This document shows, piece after piece, positions 17,065-26,090 of a stretch of 64,000 nucleotides of DNA. Position 1 is the first letter of the stretch; every line of letters starts with the position of its first letter. The position numbers and the translations under genes were made by a program. This stretch comes from Woeseiaceae bacterium (GTDB lineage: Bacteria; Pseudomonadota; Gammaproteobacteria; Steroidobacterales; Woeseiaceae), in NCBI GenBank assembly GCA_021773035.1, contig JAJFKU010000023.1, positions 124,001 to 188,000 on the forward strand. The letters run 5' to 3'. A model generated the notes under the pieces. That model saw only the letters and a program-made list of their open reading frames with translations, did not search any database and was not told where the DNA came from.

Positions 17065-18357
17065 CTATCTGTCACGATAGGCTGGCGGTTTCTCCGAGTC
17101 CATCTGCAGATAGCGGTCGCGTAGCAGCGTCTGCCGGCTTTCCATCGGCACAGCGACGCCATTGATCAGGACCTGATCCGCATAGCTTGTCAGCTCGAAC
17201 GGGTCTGCCGGCCAGATGACAATATCGGCGGCCTTGCCGACTTCTATGCTACCGACGCTGTTATCGAGCCCGTACATCTCAGCCGGTGTGAGTGTTATCG
17301 AGCGCAGTGCCGCATCCCACTCCAGGCCGTCTGCCACCGCATTGCCGGCTGTCTGCGTAATGTTGCGCGCGTTGTGGGACTGGCTTTGACGATCTGAAAG
17401 CGCAAAACGAACGCCCGCTGCCGCGAGGATGTTCGCTGCGCCACGTTTCGCATTGAGGCGATCGAAGTTGCCGGGAAGATTGCTGGTGACACTGAGAATC
17501 ACGGCTATGTCGGCCTGCGCCAGCTTATCGGCCAGCATCCAAGCTTCAGCACCGCCCACGACGATGGCGGCAAGTCGGTACTCTTCGACGAATGCGACCA
17601 GTACCTCGAGATCGCTGGCGCGATCGATATTAACGAGTAACGGGACCTCACCTGAAATGACGCCCTGCAGCGCTTCAAGGTCTGCAATGCTGTGCTCATA
17701 GTCGCGTCGCATGCCGCGTTCAAAGTCGCCTTTATGGTCGCGATAGTCGATGGCCTCGTTCAAAGCATTGCGAAACACCAGCCAGGCAGCACTGCGACTG
17801 CCACCGGCAAAATGACTGCCACCTTCGCCGAGTGTGACGACCATCGCCGCGCCGCGTTTGTCCAGCGGCCTGTCGTCGCCGAGATTGACGATCGCGGCAA
17901 GACCGGAGAGCACATGTCCCGAGGCATCATCGCCGAAACCGGGTGCGGGTGCGATCGCTGCACGCGTGATGCCTTCGATACGCTGCACCGGTATCAGGGT
18001 CGAGCGCGGGTTGTAAGCATCTGCGACATCGAAGCCCGCCGTAAATTTATCGCCGAACTGCGACGAATCGACAGGTCCGGCCGAACTGCTGACTTCCACG
18101 AGCCCAAGTCTGCCGATGGGGCTGAACAGCCCGGGTGTGACGATCTTGCCGGTGGCGTCAATGACAGTGGCATCGCGGGGAACTCTGACGCCGTCGCCAA
18201 CGGCGGTAATGCGTCCGTCAGAGATAATGATCGTCGCTTTGTCGAGAGTTCCATTCGGTCCTACTGTATGTACTTTGCCGCCAACGATCGCCGTAGTGTC
18301 CGCTATGGCGGGCAGCGCGAAACACAGGGCTGTGAGCAGTGAGACGAGGCGAATCAT
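17065..18357 (-). CDS. Secreted amidohydrolase-fold protein lacking metal ligands
   Basis: This 430-residue protein has a signal peptide (MIRLVSLLTALCFALPAIAD). It has the amidohydrolase composite-barrel frame (ATIIISDGRITAVGDGVRV and, near the end, GSIEVGKAADIVIWPADPFE). However, the HxH motif expected after TPGL is replaced by TPGLFSPIGRLG, and the region matching the His-containing HNHCYR of its neighbour reads VNIDRASDL. The HSDD-like metal site reads ALSDRQSQ. It is therefore probably a non-catalytic paralogue of the adjacent amidohydrolase, with which it overlaps by 4 bp. A heterodimer with the active partner is a reasonable inference. Annotation as an active enzyme would be misleading. 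Confidence 0.85.
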   Translation of the reverse strand: MIRLVSLLTALCFALPAIADTTAIVGGKVHTVGPNGTLDKATIIISDGRITAVGDGVRVPRDATVIDATGKIVTPGLFSPIGRLGLVEVSSSAGPVDSSQFGDKFTAGFDVADAYNPRSTLIPVQRIEGITRAAIAPAPGFGDDASGHVLSGLAAIVNLGDDRPLDKRGAAMVVTLGEGGSHFAGGSRSAAWLVFRNALNEAIDYRDHKGDFERGMRRDYEHSIADLEALQGVISGEVPLLVNIDRASDLEVLVAFVEEYRLAAIVVGGAEAWMLADKLAQADIAVILSVTSNLPGNFDRLNAKRGAANILAAAGVRFALSDRQSQSHNARNITQTAGNAVADGLEWDAALRSITLTPAEMYGLDNSVGSIEVGKAADIVIWPADPFELTSYADQVLINGVAVPMESRQTLLRDRYLQMDSEKPPAYRDR

Positions 18358-19727
18358 TTTGCACCCCCTGCGGATGCTGCTGTTCCCAGCGTGAAGTCGG
18401 TGACCGGATTGAGTGCGTCATTGCCGCGCTCGTAGGCGAGCGCTCCATCGATGTAGACGCGTTCCGCTTTACTGTAGACACTGAATGGATTGCCGTTCCA
18501 GACTACGACATCGGCCATTTTTCCAGCCTCCAGCGTGCCGGTTACATCGTCAATACCCAACGATTTCGCCGCATTGCGGGTTATCCACTGAATGGCCCGC
18601 TCGGCCGGGATTTCAACGCCGACCCGGGCCGCTGCTCCCATAACCTTTGCTGTCTCCTGGTTCAGGCGTTGAATGCCGAGACTGTCATCGGAATGGATGA
18701 TGGCGCAGGCGCCCGCCTTATCGACCAGCGCCGCGTTTTCACGAATACCGTCGTAGGCCTCCATCTTGAAGCCCCACCAGTCCGCCCACATGGCGGCGCA
18801 GGTGTCGGCTTCGGCCAGGAGATCGCCAATCTTGTACGCCTCGACCGCGTGATGAAATGCCGTGACCTTGTAGCCGAACTCTTTCGCAACGTCGAGCATG
18901 ACGGACATTTCATCGGCGCGATAACAGTGATTGTGAACCAGTATTTCGCCGTTCAGTACGCCGGCAAGCGTCTCGAGTTTAAGGTCGCGCAGCGGCGCCT
19001 CACCCTGTCCATCCTCGGCGGCGGCAAGCTTGTCGCGATAATCCGCCGCTTCGATCCAGGCAGCTCGATATCCGGCGACGTTGCCCATGCGTGTACCCGG
19101 CGCCTGGCCGCGGCCGCCATAAACTCTCTTGGGGTTTTCACCGCAAGCCATTTTCAAGCCATACGGCGCGCCCGGAAACTTCATGTCCATGACATTACGG
19201 CCGGGAACGTTCTTAACTGTAACGCTTCGACCACCAACGAGATTGGCCGAACCAGGCAGAATCTGCATCGCCGTGATGCCGCCCGCGAGCGCCTTCGTGA
19301 ACCCCGGGTCCTGTGGCCAGACGCTGTGTTCCGCCCAGACCTCCGCGGTGACGGGTGCCGTCATTTCATTGCCATCAGAATGCGACTCTGTGCCGGGGGA
19401 GGCGTACACGCCAAGATGCGAATGTACATCGATGATACCGGGGGTGATCCACTTGCCGGTCACATCGATAATCGTGGCGTTTTCAGCCGCCAGCTCTGCG
19501 CCAAGCGCGACTATTTTGCCATCGTCGAACAGAATGTCGGCACCGTCGAGGCGTTCGCCGTTGCCGGTCAGAACGGTCGCTCCCCGCAGTAGCGTTTTCT
19601 CTGCGGCCAGTGCCACGTAGCGGCTGGCGTAGGGCTCCGAGTTGCCGTCTTCGTTGTTTTCGGATTCTTTGCTGCAAGCCGCAGCCAGCATTGCGAATGC
19701 CGCGAGCGCGACAATTGATTTATTCAC
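18354..19727 (-). CDS. Amidohydrolase lipoprotein (active paralogue of the pair)
   Basis: This protein has 457 residues from GTG 19727, chosen because GGGGAA lies about 7 bases upstream and the lipoprotein-like signal (MNKSIVALAAFAMLAAAC, Cys18) starts there. A longer reading to ATG 19802 adds an implausible leader. The amidohydrolase domain keeps the metal motifs: HxH in PGIIDVHSHLG, His-rich LVHNHCYRADE, FHHAVEAY and IIHSDDSLG. The C-terminus returns to the composite barrel (GTLEAGKMADVVVWNGNPF). It is probably a periplasmic imidazolonepropionase-like hydrolase of cyclic amides or peptides. It is the upstream gene of a two-gene operon with the metal-less paralogue. The substrate is unknown. 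Confidence 0.87.
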   Translation of the reverse strand: MNKSIVALAAFAMLAAACSKESENNEDGNSEPYASRYVALAAEKTLLRGATVLTGNGERLDGADILFDDGKIVALGAELAAENATIIDVTGKWITPGIIDVHSHLGVYASPGTESHSDGNEMTAPVTAEVWAEHSVWPQDPGFTKALAGGITAMQILPGSANLVGGRSVTVKNVPGRNVMDMKFPGAPYGLKMACGENPKRVYGGRGQAPGTRMGNVAGYRAAWIEAADYRDKLAAAEDGQGEAPLRDLKLETLAGVLNGEILVHNHCYRADEMSVMLDVAKEFGYKVTAFHHAVEAYKIGDLLAEADTCAAMWADWWGFKMEAYDGIRENAALVDKAGACAIIHSDDSLGIQRLNQETAKVMGAAARVGVEIPAERAIQWITRNAAKSLGIDDVTGTLEAGKMADVVVWNGNPFSVYSKAERVYIDGALAYERGNDALNPVTDFTLGTAASAGGAK

Positions 19728-19801
19728 TGAATTTCCCCGACGGATGTGCTGTATTTGTTTATGCTGGCTATTATTGCAGAAGCATTGCGAAGGGGACAGC
19801 A

Positions 19802-20917
19802 TTGGCCAGGAAGTTTGCAGCCAGCGGATTCACGCGCTTTCTAGCGACGAGAATTTTGCTCGCAATAGTCGTCGCAGGATGCACGTCGTCGGGCGACCGG
19901 CCCGAACCCGTCATGACGCGACATGTGCTGCAGCACGATGGTATGGAGCGCGAGTACTTCGTGTTTCTGCCGTCCGCTTACAGCGCTTCGGAAGATCATC
20001 CCGTTGCGATTTTCTTGCACGGCTACGGTGGTACCGCGACGGGAACCGAGGCCGAAGTTACCCAGGGGCTGAATTTCTATGCCGAGGAATACGGCTACGT
20101 CGTGATCTACCCGCAAAGTACCTGGTTCATGGCGGGTGAGTCCCGGGAGGCGCAGTGGGAGGCTACGAGCTGGAACCATATATCCGACGGATTCGACAAG
20201 GGCCCGGACGGACCAATCTGCAGCGACGATGCCGCCAGCTATCCTTGCCCGCCGGAGTGCGGAAGCTGCGGTCAGTGCGGTTGGGCGTCCTGTCACGACG
20301 ATGTCGGTTTCCTGAGGGCGCTCGTCGCCACGGTTTCGACCGCGTACAACGTCGACGCCGACAGCTTTTTCGTATCCGGCTTCAGCAATGGGGCGCAAAT
20401 GGCGAACCGCGTTGCCTGCGAGGCGTCGGACCTGTTTGCCGCCGCCGCGCTGGTGGGGGCTCGGGTTGAGCCCGGTTTCGAGTGCACCCCGACAAGGCGA
20501 ATGCCGTTGTTGCAGATCAATGGCGGAAAGGACGACGTGGTGCCCCACGACGGCAGCAGGAGCTCCGGCGGCTATTTTTACGCGGCGACGACGTCAGTCA
20601 GCGAACATTGGAATGACAATGAGGAATGCGCTGCAGAAAACGAGAACTGGATCGCGCCCGCCATTGACGAAATTGAGGTGCAGTGCACTGTTGCCTGTGG
20701 CGATACCGACTATCCTTCAGTCGACTGCATCTGGCCACAGGGCAATCATCGCTGGCCCGGCACGCCGGGCTTTCGTGGCAGCAATGGCTATTGCGTGACC
20801 GCATTGCAGGCGGCGAGCATGCCGGAACAGGCGATTTGTATCGACCCGGACCCCGACGTGGACATCTGGGGGTCCAGACTGATGTTCGAGTTTTTCGACG
20901 AGCATCGAGGTAACTAG
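19802..20917 (+). CDS. PHB-depolymerase/LpqC-family esterase lipoprotein
   Basis: This protein has 371 residues from TTG 19802, preceded by AAGGGG six bases upstream and giving a lipoprotein signal (RFLATRILLAIVVAGC, Cys27). An alpha/beta-hydrolase core follows with oxyanion-type HGYGGTATG, nucleophile Ser at about 195 in SGFSNGAQMA, and a C-terminal His in GNHRWPG. A cysteine-rich insert (CPPECGSCGQCGWASCHDD) precedes the nucleophile, as in secreted feruloyl-esterase/PHB-depolymerase-like enzymes. It is probably anchored in the outer membrane or periplasm and cleaves an ester. The gene is divergent from the amidohydrolase pair. Substrate (polyester, feruloyl sugar or acylated compound) cannot be decided. 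Confidence 0.85.
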   Translation: MARKFAASGFTRFLATRILLAIVVAGCTSSGDRPEPVMTRHVLQHDGMEREYFVFLPSAYSASEDHPVAIFLHGYGGTATGTEAEVTQGLNFYAEEYGYVVIYPQSTWFMAGESREAQWEATSWNHISDGFDKGPDGPICSDDAASYPCPPECGSCGQCGWASCHDDVGFLRALVATVSTAYNVDADSFFVSGFSNGAQMANRVACEASDLFAAAALVGARVEPGFECTPTRRMPLLQINGGKDDVVPHDGSRSSGGYFYAATTSVSEHWNDNEECAAENENWIAPAIDEIEVQCTVACGDTDYPSVDCIWPQGNHRWPGTPGFRGSNGYCVTALQAASMPEQAICIDPDPDVDIWGSRLMFEFFDEHRGN

Positions 20918-20918
20918 T

Positions 20919-23900
20919 ATGGGTTTGGTTTTCGGAGTGATCGGCGCACTTGCCGGTGGCTGGATAATGGCGGGCAGTGAGGGATTCTTCGGCATTGTCG
21001 CCGGCCTGATGATCGGCTGGCTGCTGCAGCGGCTGCTGAACGCCCAATCGCGGATTCGCAGCCTTGCGCAACGTATCGACACGCTCGAGCAGCGCAACGC
21101 GGCAACCGCGCCTGTCGAGAAAGCGGCGAAGAAATCGTTGAATACACCGCAGCGAGTGTCGATATACGAACCTACACCGGCCGTGCCGCCAGCGGAGCCC
21201 AAGCCCGAGCCCACGTCCGAGCCCGCACCCGGGCCGACACCCGTTGCGGCGCCGGAGCCCGTGCGCCGGGCTCCGATCGAGCCTCAGCCGGAAGCCGATG
21301 CGGCGGTCAGAGAGCGAACGCCGGTACCTGCCCCCGAGCCGGGTATGGGAGCGCATGCCCTCGATGTTGCCAGGCGCTGGCTGACAACGGGCAATGTACC
21401 GGTCAAAGTCGGTGTCATCATTTCCTTTTTCGGCGTCGCGTTCCTGTTGAAGTACGCGGTCGAGCAACAGATGTTCTCGATACCGATGAGCGTGCGTTAT
21501 CTGGCGGTGGCAGGATTCGCCGTTGCCCTGCTGGCGTTCGGTTGGCGGAAGCGGGAGGACAACCGGGTCTTCGCCCTGAGTATTCAGGGTGGCGGTATCG
21601 GCGTTCTGTTCCTGACCGTCTTCGCCGCATTCCAGCTGCATGGTTTGTTGTCATCGCCGGTCGCTTTCGGGCTCTTGATTCTGATCACCGTCGCCGCCGG
21701 TACCCTGGCCATCAAACAGGAGTCGCGGGCGTTCGCGATACTGGGGACGACCGGCGGTTTTCTGGCGCCGCTGTTGATCTCTACCGGAAGCGGTAATCAT
21801 GTCGCGCTCTTCAGCTACTACCTGATCCTGAACTGTGCCGTACTTGGCGTGGCCTGGTATCGCGCCTGGCGTGAACTCAATATTATCGGCTTCGTTTTTA
21901 CCTTCGGCGTTGGCACGATCTGGGGTTACCAGTACTACGTGCCTGCATTGTTCGCAACGACCGAACCCTTCCTGGTTCTCTACTTCTTGTTCTACACGAC
22001 CATCGCTGTTTTATTCGCGTTCCGGCAGCGGCCGAAACTGCGCGGCTATGTCGATGGAACCTTGTTGTTCGGTACGCCCACGATCGCGTTCGCGCTGCAA
22101 ACACAGCTCCTTAACGACACAGAGTACGGGCTCGCAATCAGTGCAGCAATCGTTGCGACTTTTTATGCAGCATTAGCGCTGTGGTTGCGGCGTACCCAGG
22201 AGAAGAATTTCGATTTGCTGACACAGGCGTTCATAGCGCTTGCGGTCGCGTTTGGCACGATCGCCATCCCGCTGGCGCTGGATGACCGCTGGACGGCAAT
22301 CGCCTGGGCGCTGGAAGCTGCGGCGCTCGTGTGGATCGGCGTTAGACAGAAAACCACGCTTGCCAAAATGTCTGGCAGCGCTCTCGCGTTTGCAGGCGGT
22401 GCCGAGTTCTTGAACTACGGCTGGGTCGACGGTCTTGGGATTCCGATCTTGAACGGCAACCTGATCGGCGGCGTTCTGATCGCGCTGACGTCGCTGTATT
22501 CCTCGCACCTGCTGCGAACAGACAATCGCGGTCGTGACTGGCAGCAGTTAGCATCCGTGGGCCTGCTCGTATGGGGGCTTGCCTGGTGGTTTGGCGCCGG
22601 GTTCGCTGAAATATCCGATCGTTCTCCGTATCGCGCTGAGCTCATGCTGGCGGTGGCGTTCTTCGGCGCAAGCTTCGCGGCGATGAATTTCGCTGCGACT
22701 CGCCTGCAGTGGCAGACGCTGTGGCAAATTACGCTCGGCTTTCTACCGCTGGCCGGCGGCGCAGGACTGATCGCCTATGGCTGGACAGACGATCTCGGGA
22801 TTCCCGTTCTCAACGGCAATGTTCTGGGCGGTGCGCTGATCGCGTGGATGGCCCTGTATTCGGCGCGCAGGCTGCGCAGCGATGAACGCGCCGACGCTTC
22901 ACTGCGGCCGGTTTCCATCGGATTATTGGCGTGGGGGCTGATGTTCTGGTTCGGCACCGGCGCGCTGGAGATTGCCGATCGCGTACCGGCCAGCAGGCAA
23001 CTGCATGCTTTGCTGCTGTTTGGCAGCGCGAGTCTCTCGGCGCTCGCCCTCGCAGGGAAACGGTTCGACTGGATTGCCTACCAACGCGTTTCGCTGGCCC
23101 TGCTGCCGGCGCTGTTGATCGCGGCACTCGCTTATCTGATTGAATACGACCACTTTTTCGCGGGCCTCGGCGCGCTTGCCTGGCTGATTGCGATAGCTGC
23201 CCATGTCTGGATACTCTATGCCTGCGAAAGCGAGCAACGGCGCTTGATAACGGTCGCGCACGGTGGCGGTGCCCTGTTTTTCGTCGGCCTGCTGGCGTAC
23301 GAGGTGTCCTGGCAACTCGACCGCGTAGTGAGTAACGACGTCTGGTCCTGGAGTGCTGGCCTGCTGGTGTTGGCAGGTGGAGCGTTCGCTCTGTTATTTG
23401 AACGCGGCGACAGGCCGAAGCAGGGGTGGCCGTTTTCGAAGCATTTCGATGCCTATTTTCTTGCGGCCCTGTTGCTCGTCGTCGCTTACGCGCTGTTGGT
23501 GATCGGCGTGTGTATTAGCGGTCCGGGTGATCCCGCACCAATGACGTATATCCCGATCCTGAATCCGCTGGATGCCCTGTCGATTGCGGCTATCGCGTTG
23601 CTGGCCTACAGCATGCGGCTGCAGCAGCAGTACGAGCGCTGGCGTTTCACGGAAGACACGCGCCTGCCGCGCTTTATCCTCGGCGGTGTCGCGCTGCTGC
23701 TCTCGACGCTGTCGGTCGTTCGCATCGTGCACCACACGACGGGGGTTGCCTGGGATTCCGGTGCGTTGATGGCGTCGGTTGCCGTACAAAGCACGCTGTC
23801 GATCTACTGGGCTATATTGGGTTTGAGCGGGATGGTGCTGGGAACAAAACGCGCCAATCGCAGTGTCTGGATGTCCGGAGCGGCGCTGATGGTCATCGTC

Positions 23901-24044
23901 GTTCTGAAACTGTTCGTTATCGACCTGGGTAACACCGGAACCGTCGCCCGGATCGTTTCATTCCTCGGCGTAGGTGTCATGTTACTCGTTGTCGGCTATT
24001 TCTCGCCGGTGCCGCCCAGGGCTGAACGCGCGACTGCCGGATGA
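20919..24044 (+). CDS. DUF2339 polytopic membrane protein with internal duplication
   Basis: This 1041-residue protein has one N-terminal membrane segment, a short coiled coil (AQRIDTLEQRN) and a Pro/Glu/Ala-rich linker at about 85-145. The remainder contains over twenty predicted hydrophobic helices. The overall plan fits DUF2339 proteins, whose function is unknown. Two consecutive segments starting at nucleotides 22416 and 22776 encode near-identical blocks (YGWVDGLGIPILNGN and YGWTDDLGIPVLNGN), a tandem duplication with a 120-residue period. The gene begins 1 bp after the esterase stop and overlaps the symporter gene by 4 bp, so it sits within an operon. Confidence 0.88.
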   Translation: MGLVFGVIGALAGGWIMAGSEGFFGIVAGLMIGWLLQRLLNAQSRIRSLAQRIDTLEQRNAATAPVEKAAKKSLNTPQRVSIYEPTPAVPPAEPKPEPTSEPAPGPTPVAAPEPVRRAPIEPQPEADAAVRERTPVPAPEPGMGAHALDVARRWLTTGNVPVKVGVIISFFGVAFLLKYAVEQQMFSIPMSVRYLAVAGFAVALLAFGWRKREDNRVFALSIQGGGIGVLFLTVFAAFQLHGLLSSPVAFGLLILITVAAGTLAIKQESRAFAILGTTGGFLAPLLISTGSGNHVALFSYYLILNCAVLGVAWYRAWRELNIIGFVFTFGVGTIWGYQYYVPALFATTEPFLVLYFLFYTTIAVLFAFRQRPKLRGYVDGTLLFGTPTIAFALQTQLLNDTEYGLAISAAIVATFYAALALWLRRTQEKNFDLLTQAFIALAVAFGTIAIPLALDDRWTAIAWALEAAALVWIGVRQKTTLAKMSGSALAFAGGAEFLNYGWVDGLGIPILNGNLIGGVLIALTSLYSSHLLRTDNRGRDWQQLASVGLLVWGLAWWFGAGFAEISDRSPYRAELMLAVAFFGASFAAMNFAATRLQWQTLWQITLGFLPLAGGAGLIAYGWTDDLGIPVLNGNVLGGALIAWMALYSARRLRSDERADASLRPVSIGLLAWGLMFWFGTGALEIADRVPASRQLHALLLFGSASLSALALAGKRFDWIAYQRVSLALLPALLIAALAYLIEYDHFFAGLGALAWLIAIAAHVWILYACESEQRRLITVAHGGGALFFVGLLAYEVSWQLDRVVSNDVWSWSAGLLVLAGGAFALLFERGDRPKQGWPFSKHFDAYFLAALLLVVAYALLVIGVCISGPGDPAPMTYIPILNPLDALSIAAIALLAYSMRLQQQYERWRFTEDTRLPRFILGGVALLLSTLSVVRIVHHTTGVAWDSGALMASVAVQSTLSIYWAILGLSGMVLGTKRANRSVWMSGAALMVIVVLKLFVIDLGNTGTVARIVSFLGVGVMLLVVGYFSPVPPRAERATAG

Positions 24045-24970
24045 CCGATATCGGCGACCTCGATGGTCTGAGAATCGTCCTCGACCCGATAGGGCAGATG
24101 GGCGTCGCCATGGCTTTGATGCTTGTCATGTTCAGCGTCGCGCTGGGCTTGCGCCTGCAGGATTTCAGGGAGCTGGCAACCGCACCGTCGATACTTCTCG
24201 GTGGCGTCGTTTCGCAGGTACTTTTGTTGCCGCTGGTGACCTTCGGCCTGATCCACCTGCTTTCGCCACCGCCATCGATCGCCCTGGGTATGATTGTAGT
24301 CGCCTGCTGTCCGGGCGGTGCCGTGTCGAACCTGTTGACTTATCTATCTCGTGGCGACATCGCCGTATCGGTAGCGCTGACCGCGACATCGAGTCTGCTC
24401 GCTGCGCTGCTGACGCCGGCATCGACCATATTCTGGTCAAATGCCTACGCGCCGACGGCACAGTTACTCACCTCGCTAGAGGTCAACCCGTTACTGTTCA
24501 TCGCTCAGACGACCCTGTTGCTGGCGATACCACTCGCGGTGGGTATGACCGTTGCGGCCAAGGCACCTGACCTCGCTCGCAGGATTCGTGCCAAGACCAC
24601 GCTGGTAGGAACCGCGGTTCTCGGCGGCACGATTATCTACGGCATCGCTTACTTTTTCCCGCTACTCTGGCCCGCCGTGGGATTGCTTGGCAGCATTACC
24701 GTCATGCACAATGCAGCAGCCTTCGGGACGGGTGCCGTCGTCGGTCGGCTGTTGTCACGGCAATCCGCCGTGAGGCGCTCGCTCACTTTCGAGATCGGCA
24801 TTCAGAATTCCGGGCTTGCACTGATAATTCTGCTGTCCCAGCTCAAGGGCGTCGGTGGTGCGGCTGCGATTGCGGCGGTCTGGGGCGTATGGCATCTCAT
24901 CGCCGGCGGCATACTGAGTGTCGGCTTCAATTTATTTGACAGAAAAAGGGTAGTCGTTGTCCTCGACTGA
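24041..24970 (+). CDS. Bile acid:sodium symporter (BASS/SBF) family transporter
   Basis: This is a 309-residue integral membrane protein with about nine helices and the family motifs MVVACCPGGAVSNLLTYLSR-like (helix 3 crossing) and LTFEIGIQNSGLALIILLSQ (second crossover). BASS transporters import organic anions (bile acids, pyruvate, pantothenate, keto acids) with sodium. The ATG overlaps the DUF2339 gene stop by 4 bp, and its own end overlaps the flavin reductase gene by 14 bp. Substrate unknown. Confidence 0.9.
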   Translation: MTDIGDLDGLRIVLDPIGQMGVAMALMLVMFSVALGLRLQDFRELATAPSILLGGVVSQVLLLPLVTFGLIHLLSPPPSIALGMIVVACCPGGAVSNLLTYLSRGDIAVSVALTATSSLLAALLTPASTIFWSNAYAPTAQLLTSLEVNPLLFIAQTTLLLAIPLAVGMTVAAKAPDLARRIRAKTTLVGTAVLGGTIIYGIAYFFPLLWPAVGLLGSITVMHNAAAFGTGAVVGRLLSRQSAVRRSLTFEIGIQNSGLALIILLSQLKGVGGAAAIAAVWGVWHLIAGGILSVGFNLFDRKRVVVVLD

Positions 24971-25433
24971 AACAGATTCCATAAAGTACCGGCGCGCACT
25001 CGGTTGTTTCGCGACGGGCGTTGCGGTGGTCACTGCGCTGGATGAGAATGGCGAAAAAATCGGCATTACGGTTAACAGCTTTAATTCGGTTTCGCTGAAT
25101 CCGCCGCTGGTGCTATGGAGCGTCGGTGAAGAGTCATTGAGCTATAAGGCCTTTGTCGACGCCGAGCATTTTGCGGTGAATGTTCTGGCAACTCATCAGC
25201 AGGCTGTCTGCGAGCGCTTTGCCGCCAGGGGTAACGACAAGTTCGATGGCCTGGACTGTAAGCCCGGCGTTGCCGGTGTTCCCGTACTACCGGAGTTTTC
25301 CGCTGTCTTCGAATGCCGTACCGAACATCGCTACGATGGCGGCGATCATAAAATCATTGTTGGCCGGGTCTTGAGTTTCGAGGACAAAAAAAGCGATCCG
25401 CTGATTTTCTACCGCGGGCACTATCTCAAGTAG
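24957..25433 (+). CDS. Flavin reductase-like domain protein (HpaC/DIM6 family)
   Basis: This is a 158-residue single-domain protein of the FMN-binding split-barrel flavin reductase family. It shows RRALGCFATGVAVVTALDEN at the start, the conserved GITVNSFNSVSLNPPLVLWS block, and the C-terminal DHKIIVGRVLSFE...DPLIFYRGHYLK. Such enzymes reduce flavin with NAD(P)H to feed monooxygenases. The start is TTG 24957, inside the end of the symporter gene. The nearest clear flavin monooxygenase in the window (49665) belongs to a type that does not need a separate reductase, so the partner is unknown. Confidence 0.88.
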   Translation: MSSTETDSIKYRRALGCFATGVAVVTALDENGEKIGITVNSFNSVSLNPPLVLWSVGEESLSYKAFVDAEHFAVNVLATHQQAVCERFAARGNDKFDGLDCKPGVAGVPVLPEFSAVFECRTEHRYDGGDHKIIVGRVLSFEDKKSDPLIFYRGHYLK

Positions 25434-25448
25434 GGCTAAAGACCGACT

Positions 25449-25465
25449 AAAAGGGTTCTGCCCCT
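25449..25465. repeat. Degenerate copy of the GGGGTCAGA-type dispersed word
   Basis: AAAAGGGTTCTGCCCCT sits between the convergent flavin reductase and ZIP-like genes and touches the stop codon of the latter. It matches the element at 46642-46660 (AAAAAGGGCTCTGACCCCT) except for two substitutions or deletions. It retains AGGG/CCCCT arms, so it could form a weak bidirectional hairpin. Confidence 0.5.
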
Positions 25466-26052
25466 CAGTGCTTGTGTTTGACGCCGAATGCGACGACGTG
25501 AATCAACGATCCGGCTACAAAAGCCTGCAACAAAGCTATCGTACGGACCTCAGCCAATTCCAGAATCGATTCGCCGACGAGGTAGCCGGCGGTGGTTGCG
25601 AGTATCACCGACGCGAACACTGCCGCGGTAATCGGTATTCCGAAGTTGGGCCTTACTGCCCACCACAGCGCCATGCCGACAGGAAGCCGGTGCAATATGA
25701 CCGCATGCGCCAGGCCGCGACCGGTTTCGGGCAGCAGTGCGAAACCGTCGACAACGGCGTGAATCAACAATCCCAGCGCCGCGAGTGCCACAATGACGAG
25801 GTGCGCGGCATCTGTCGCTTTGTGAAAGAGGCGCTCCAGCACCACCGGAAAGGCGACGCCGAGAACCAGCACCAGGATGGCCAGCGAGCCACCGTGCCTG
25901 AGCGCTTCAGGGACGATGTCCACGATGATGATGGCTGCAATCGTTAATACGATCAGAACGTCGAGTGTGCGGCGCAGCAGTCGGTTTCTGTGGCCCGCGG
26001 CATAGATGAGCGGGCCCAGCAACAGCGCAATGGTGGCGAGGATCAGGGTCAT
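25465..26052 (-). CDS. ZIP-like metal transporter family membrane protein
   Basis: This is a 195-residue membrane protein with about six or seven helices. Two adjacent helices carry polar residues in ZIP-like positions: HAVVDGFALLPE, and HAVILHRLPVGMALWW, which resembles the HEIPEG-type helix of ZIP transporters. FVAGSLIHVVAFGVKHKH closes the chain with a His-rich tail. It is shorter than typical bacterial ZIP proteins (about 250-300 residues). The gene is divergent from a YtkA-like protein, which starts 38 bp away. Metal transport is likely but unproven, since the glutamates of the HEIPEG motif are replaced (HRLPVG). Confidence 0.65.
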   Translation of the reverse strand: MTLILATIALLLGPLIYAAGHRNRLLRRTLDVLIVLTIAAIIIVDIVPEALRHGGSLAILVLVLGVAFPVVLERLFHKATDAAHLVIVALAALGLLIHAVVDGFALLPETGRGLAHAVILHRLPVGMALWWAVRPNFGIPITAAVFASVILATTAGYLVGESILELAEVRTIALLQAFVAGSLIHVVAFGVKHKH

Positions 26053-26090
26053 TCTTTTGAGGCGAAGGCGAGTGTGGTTAGAATGGGCTC

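Noticed and set aside
20598-21641. A 347-codon minus-strand frame with many Arg residues.
   Set aside because: Complement of the esterase and DUF2339 genes; composition is low-complexity Arg-rich, as expected of an antisense frame.
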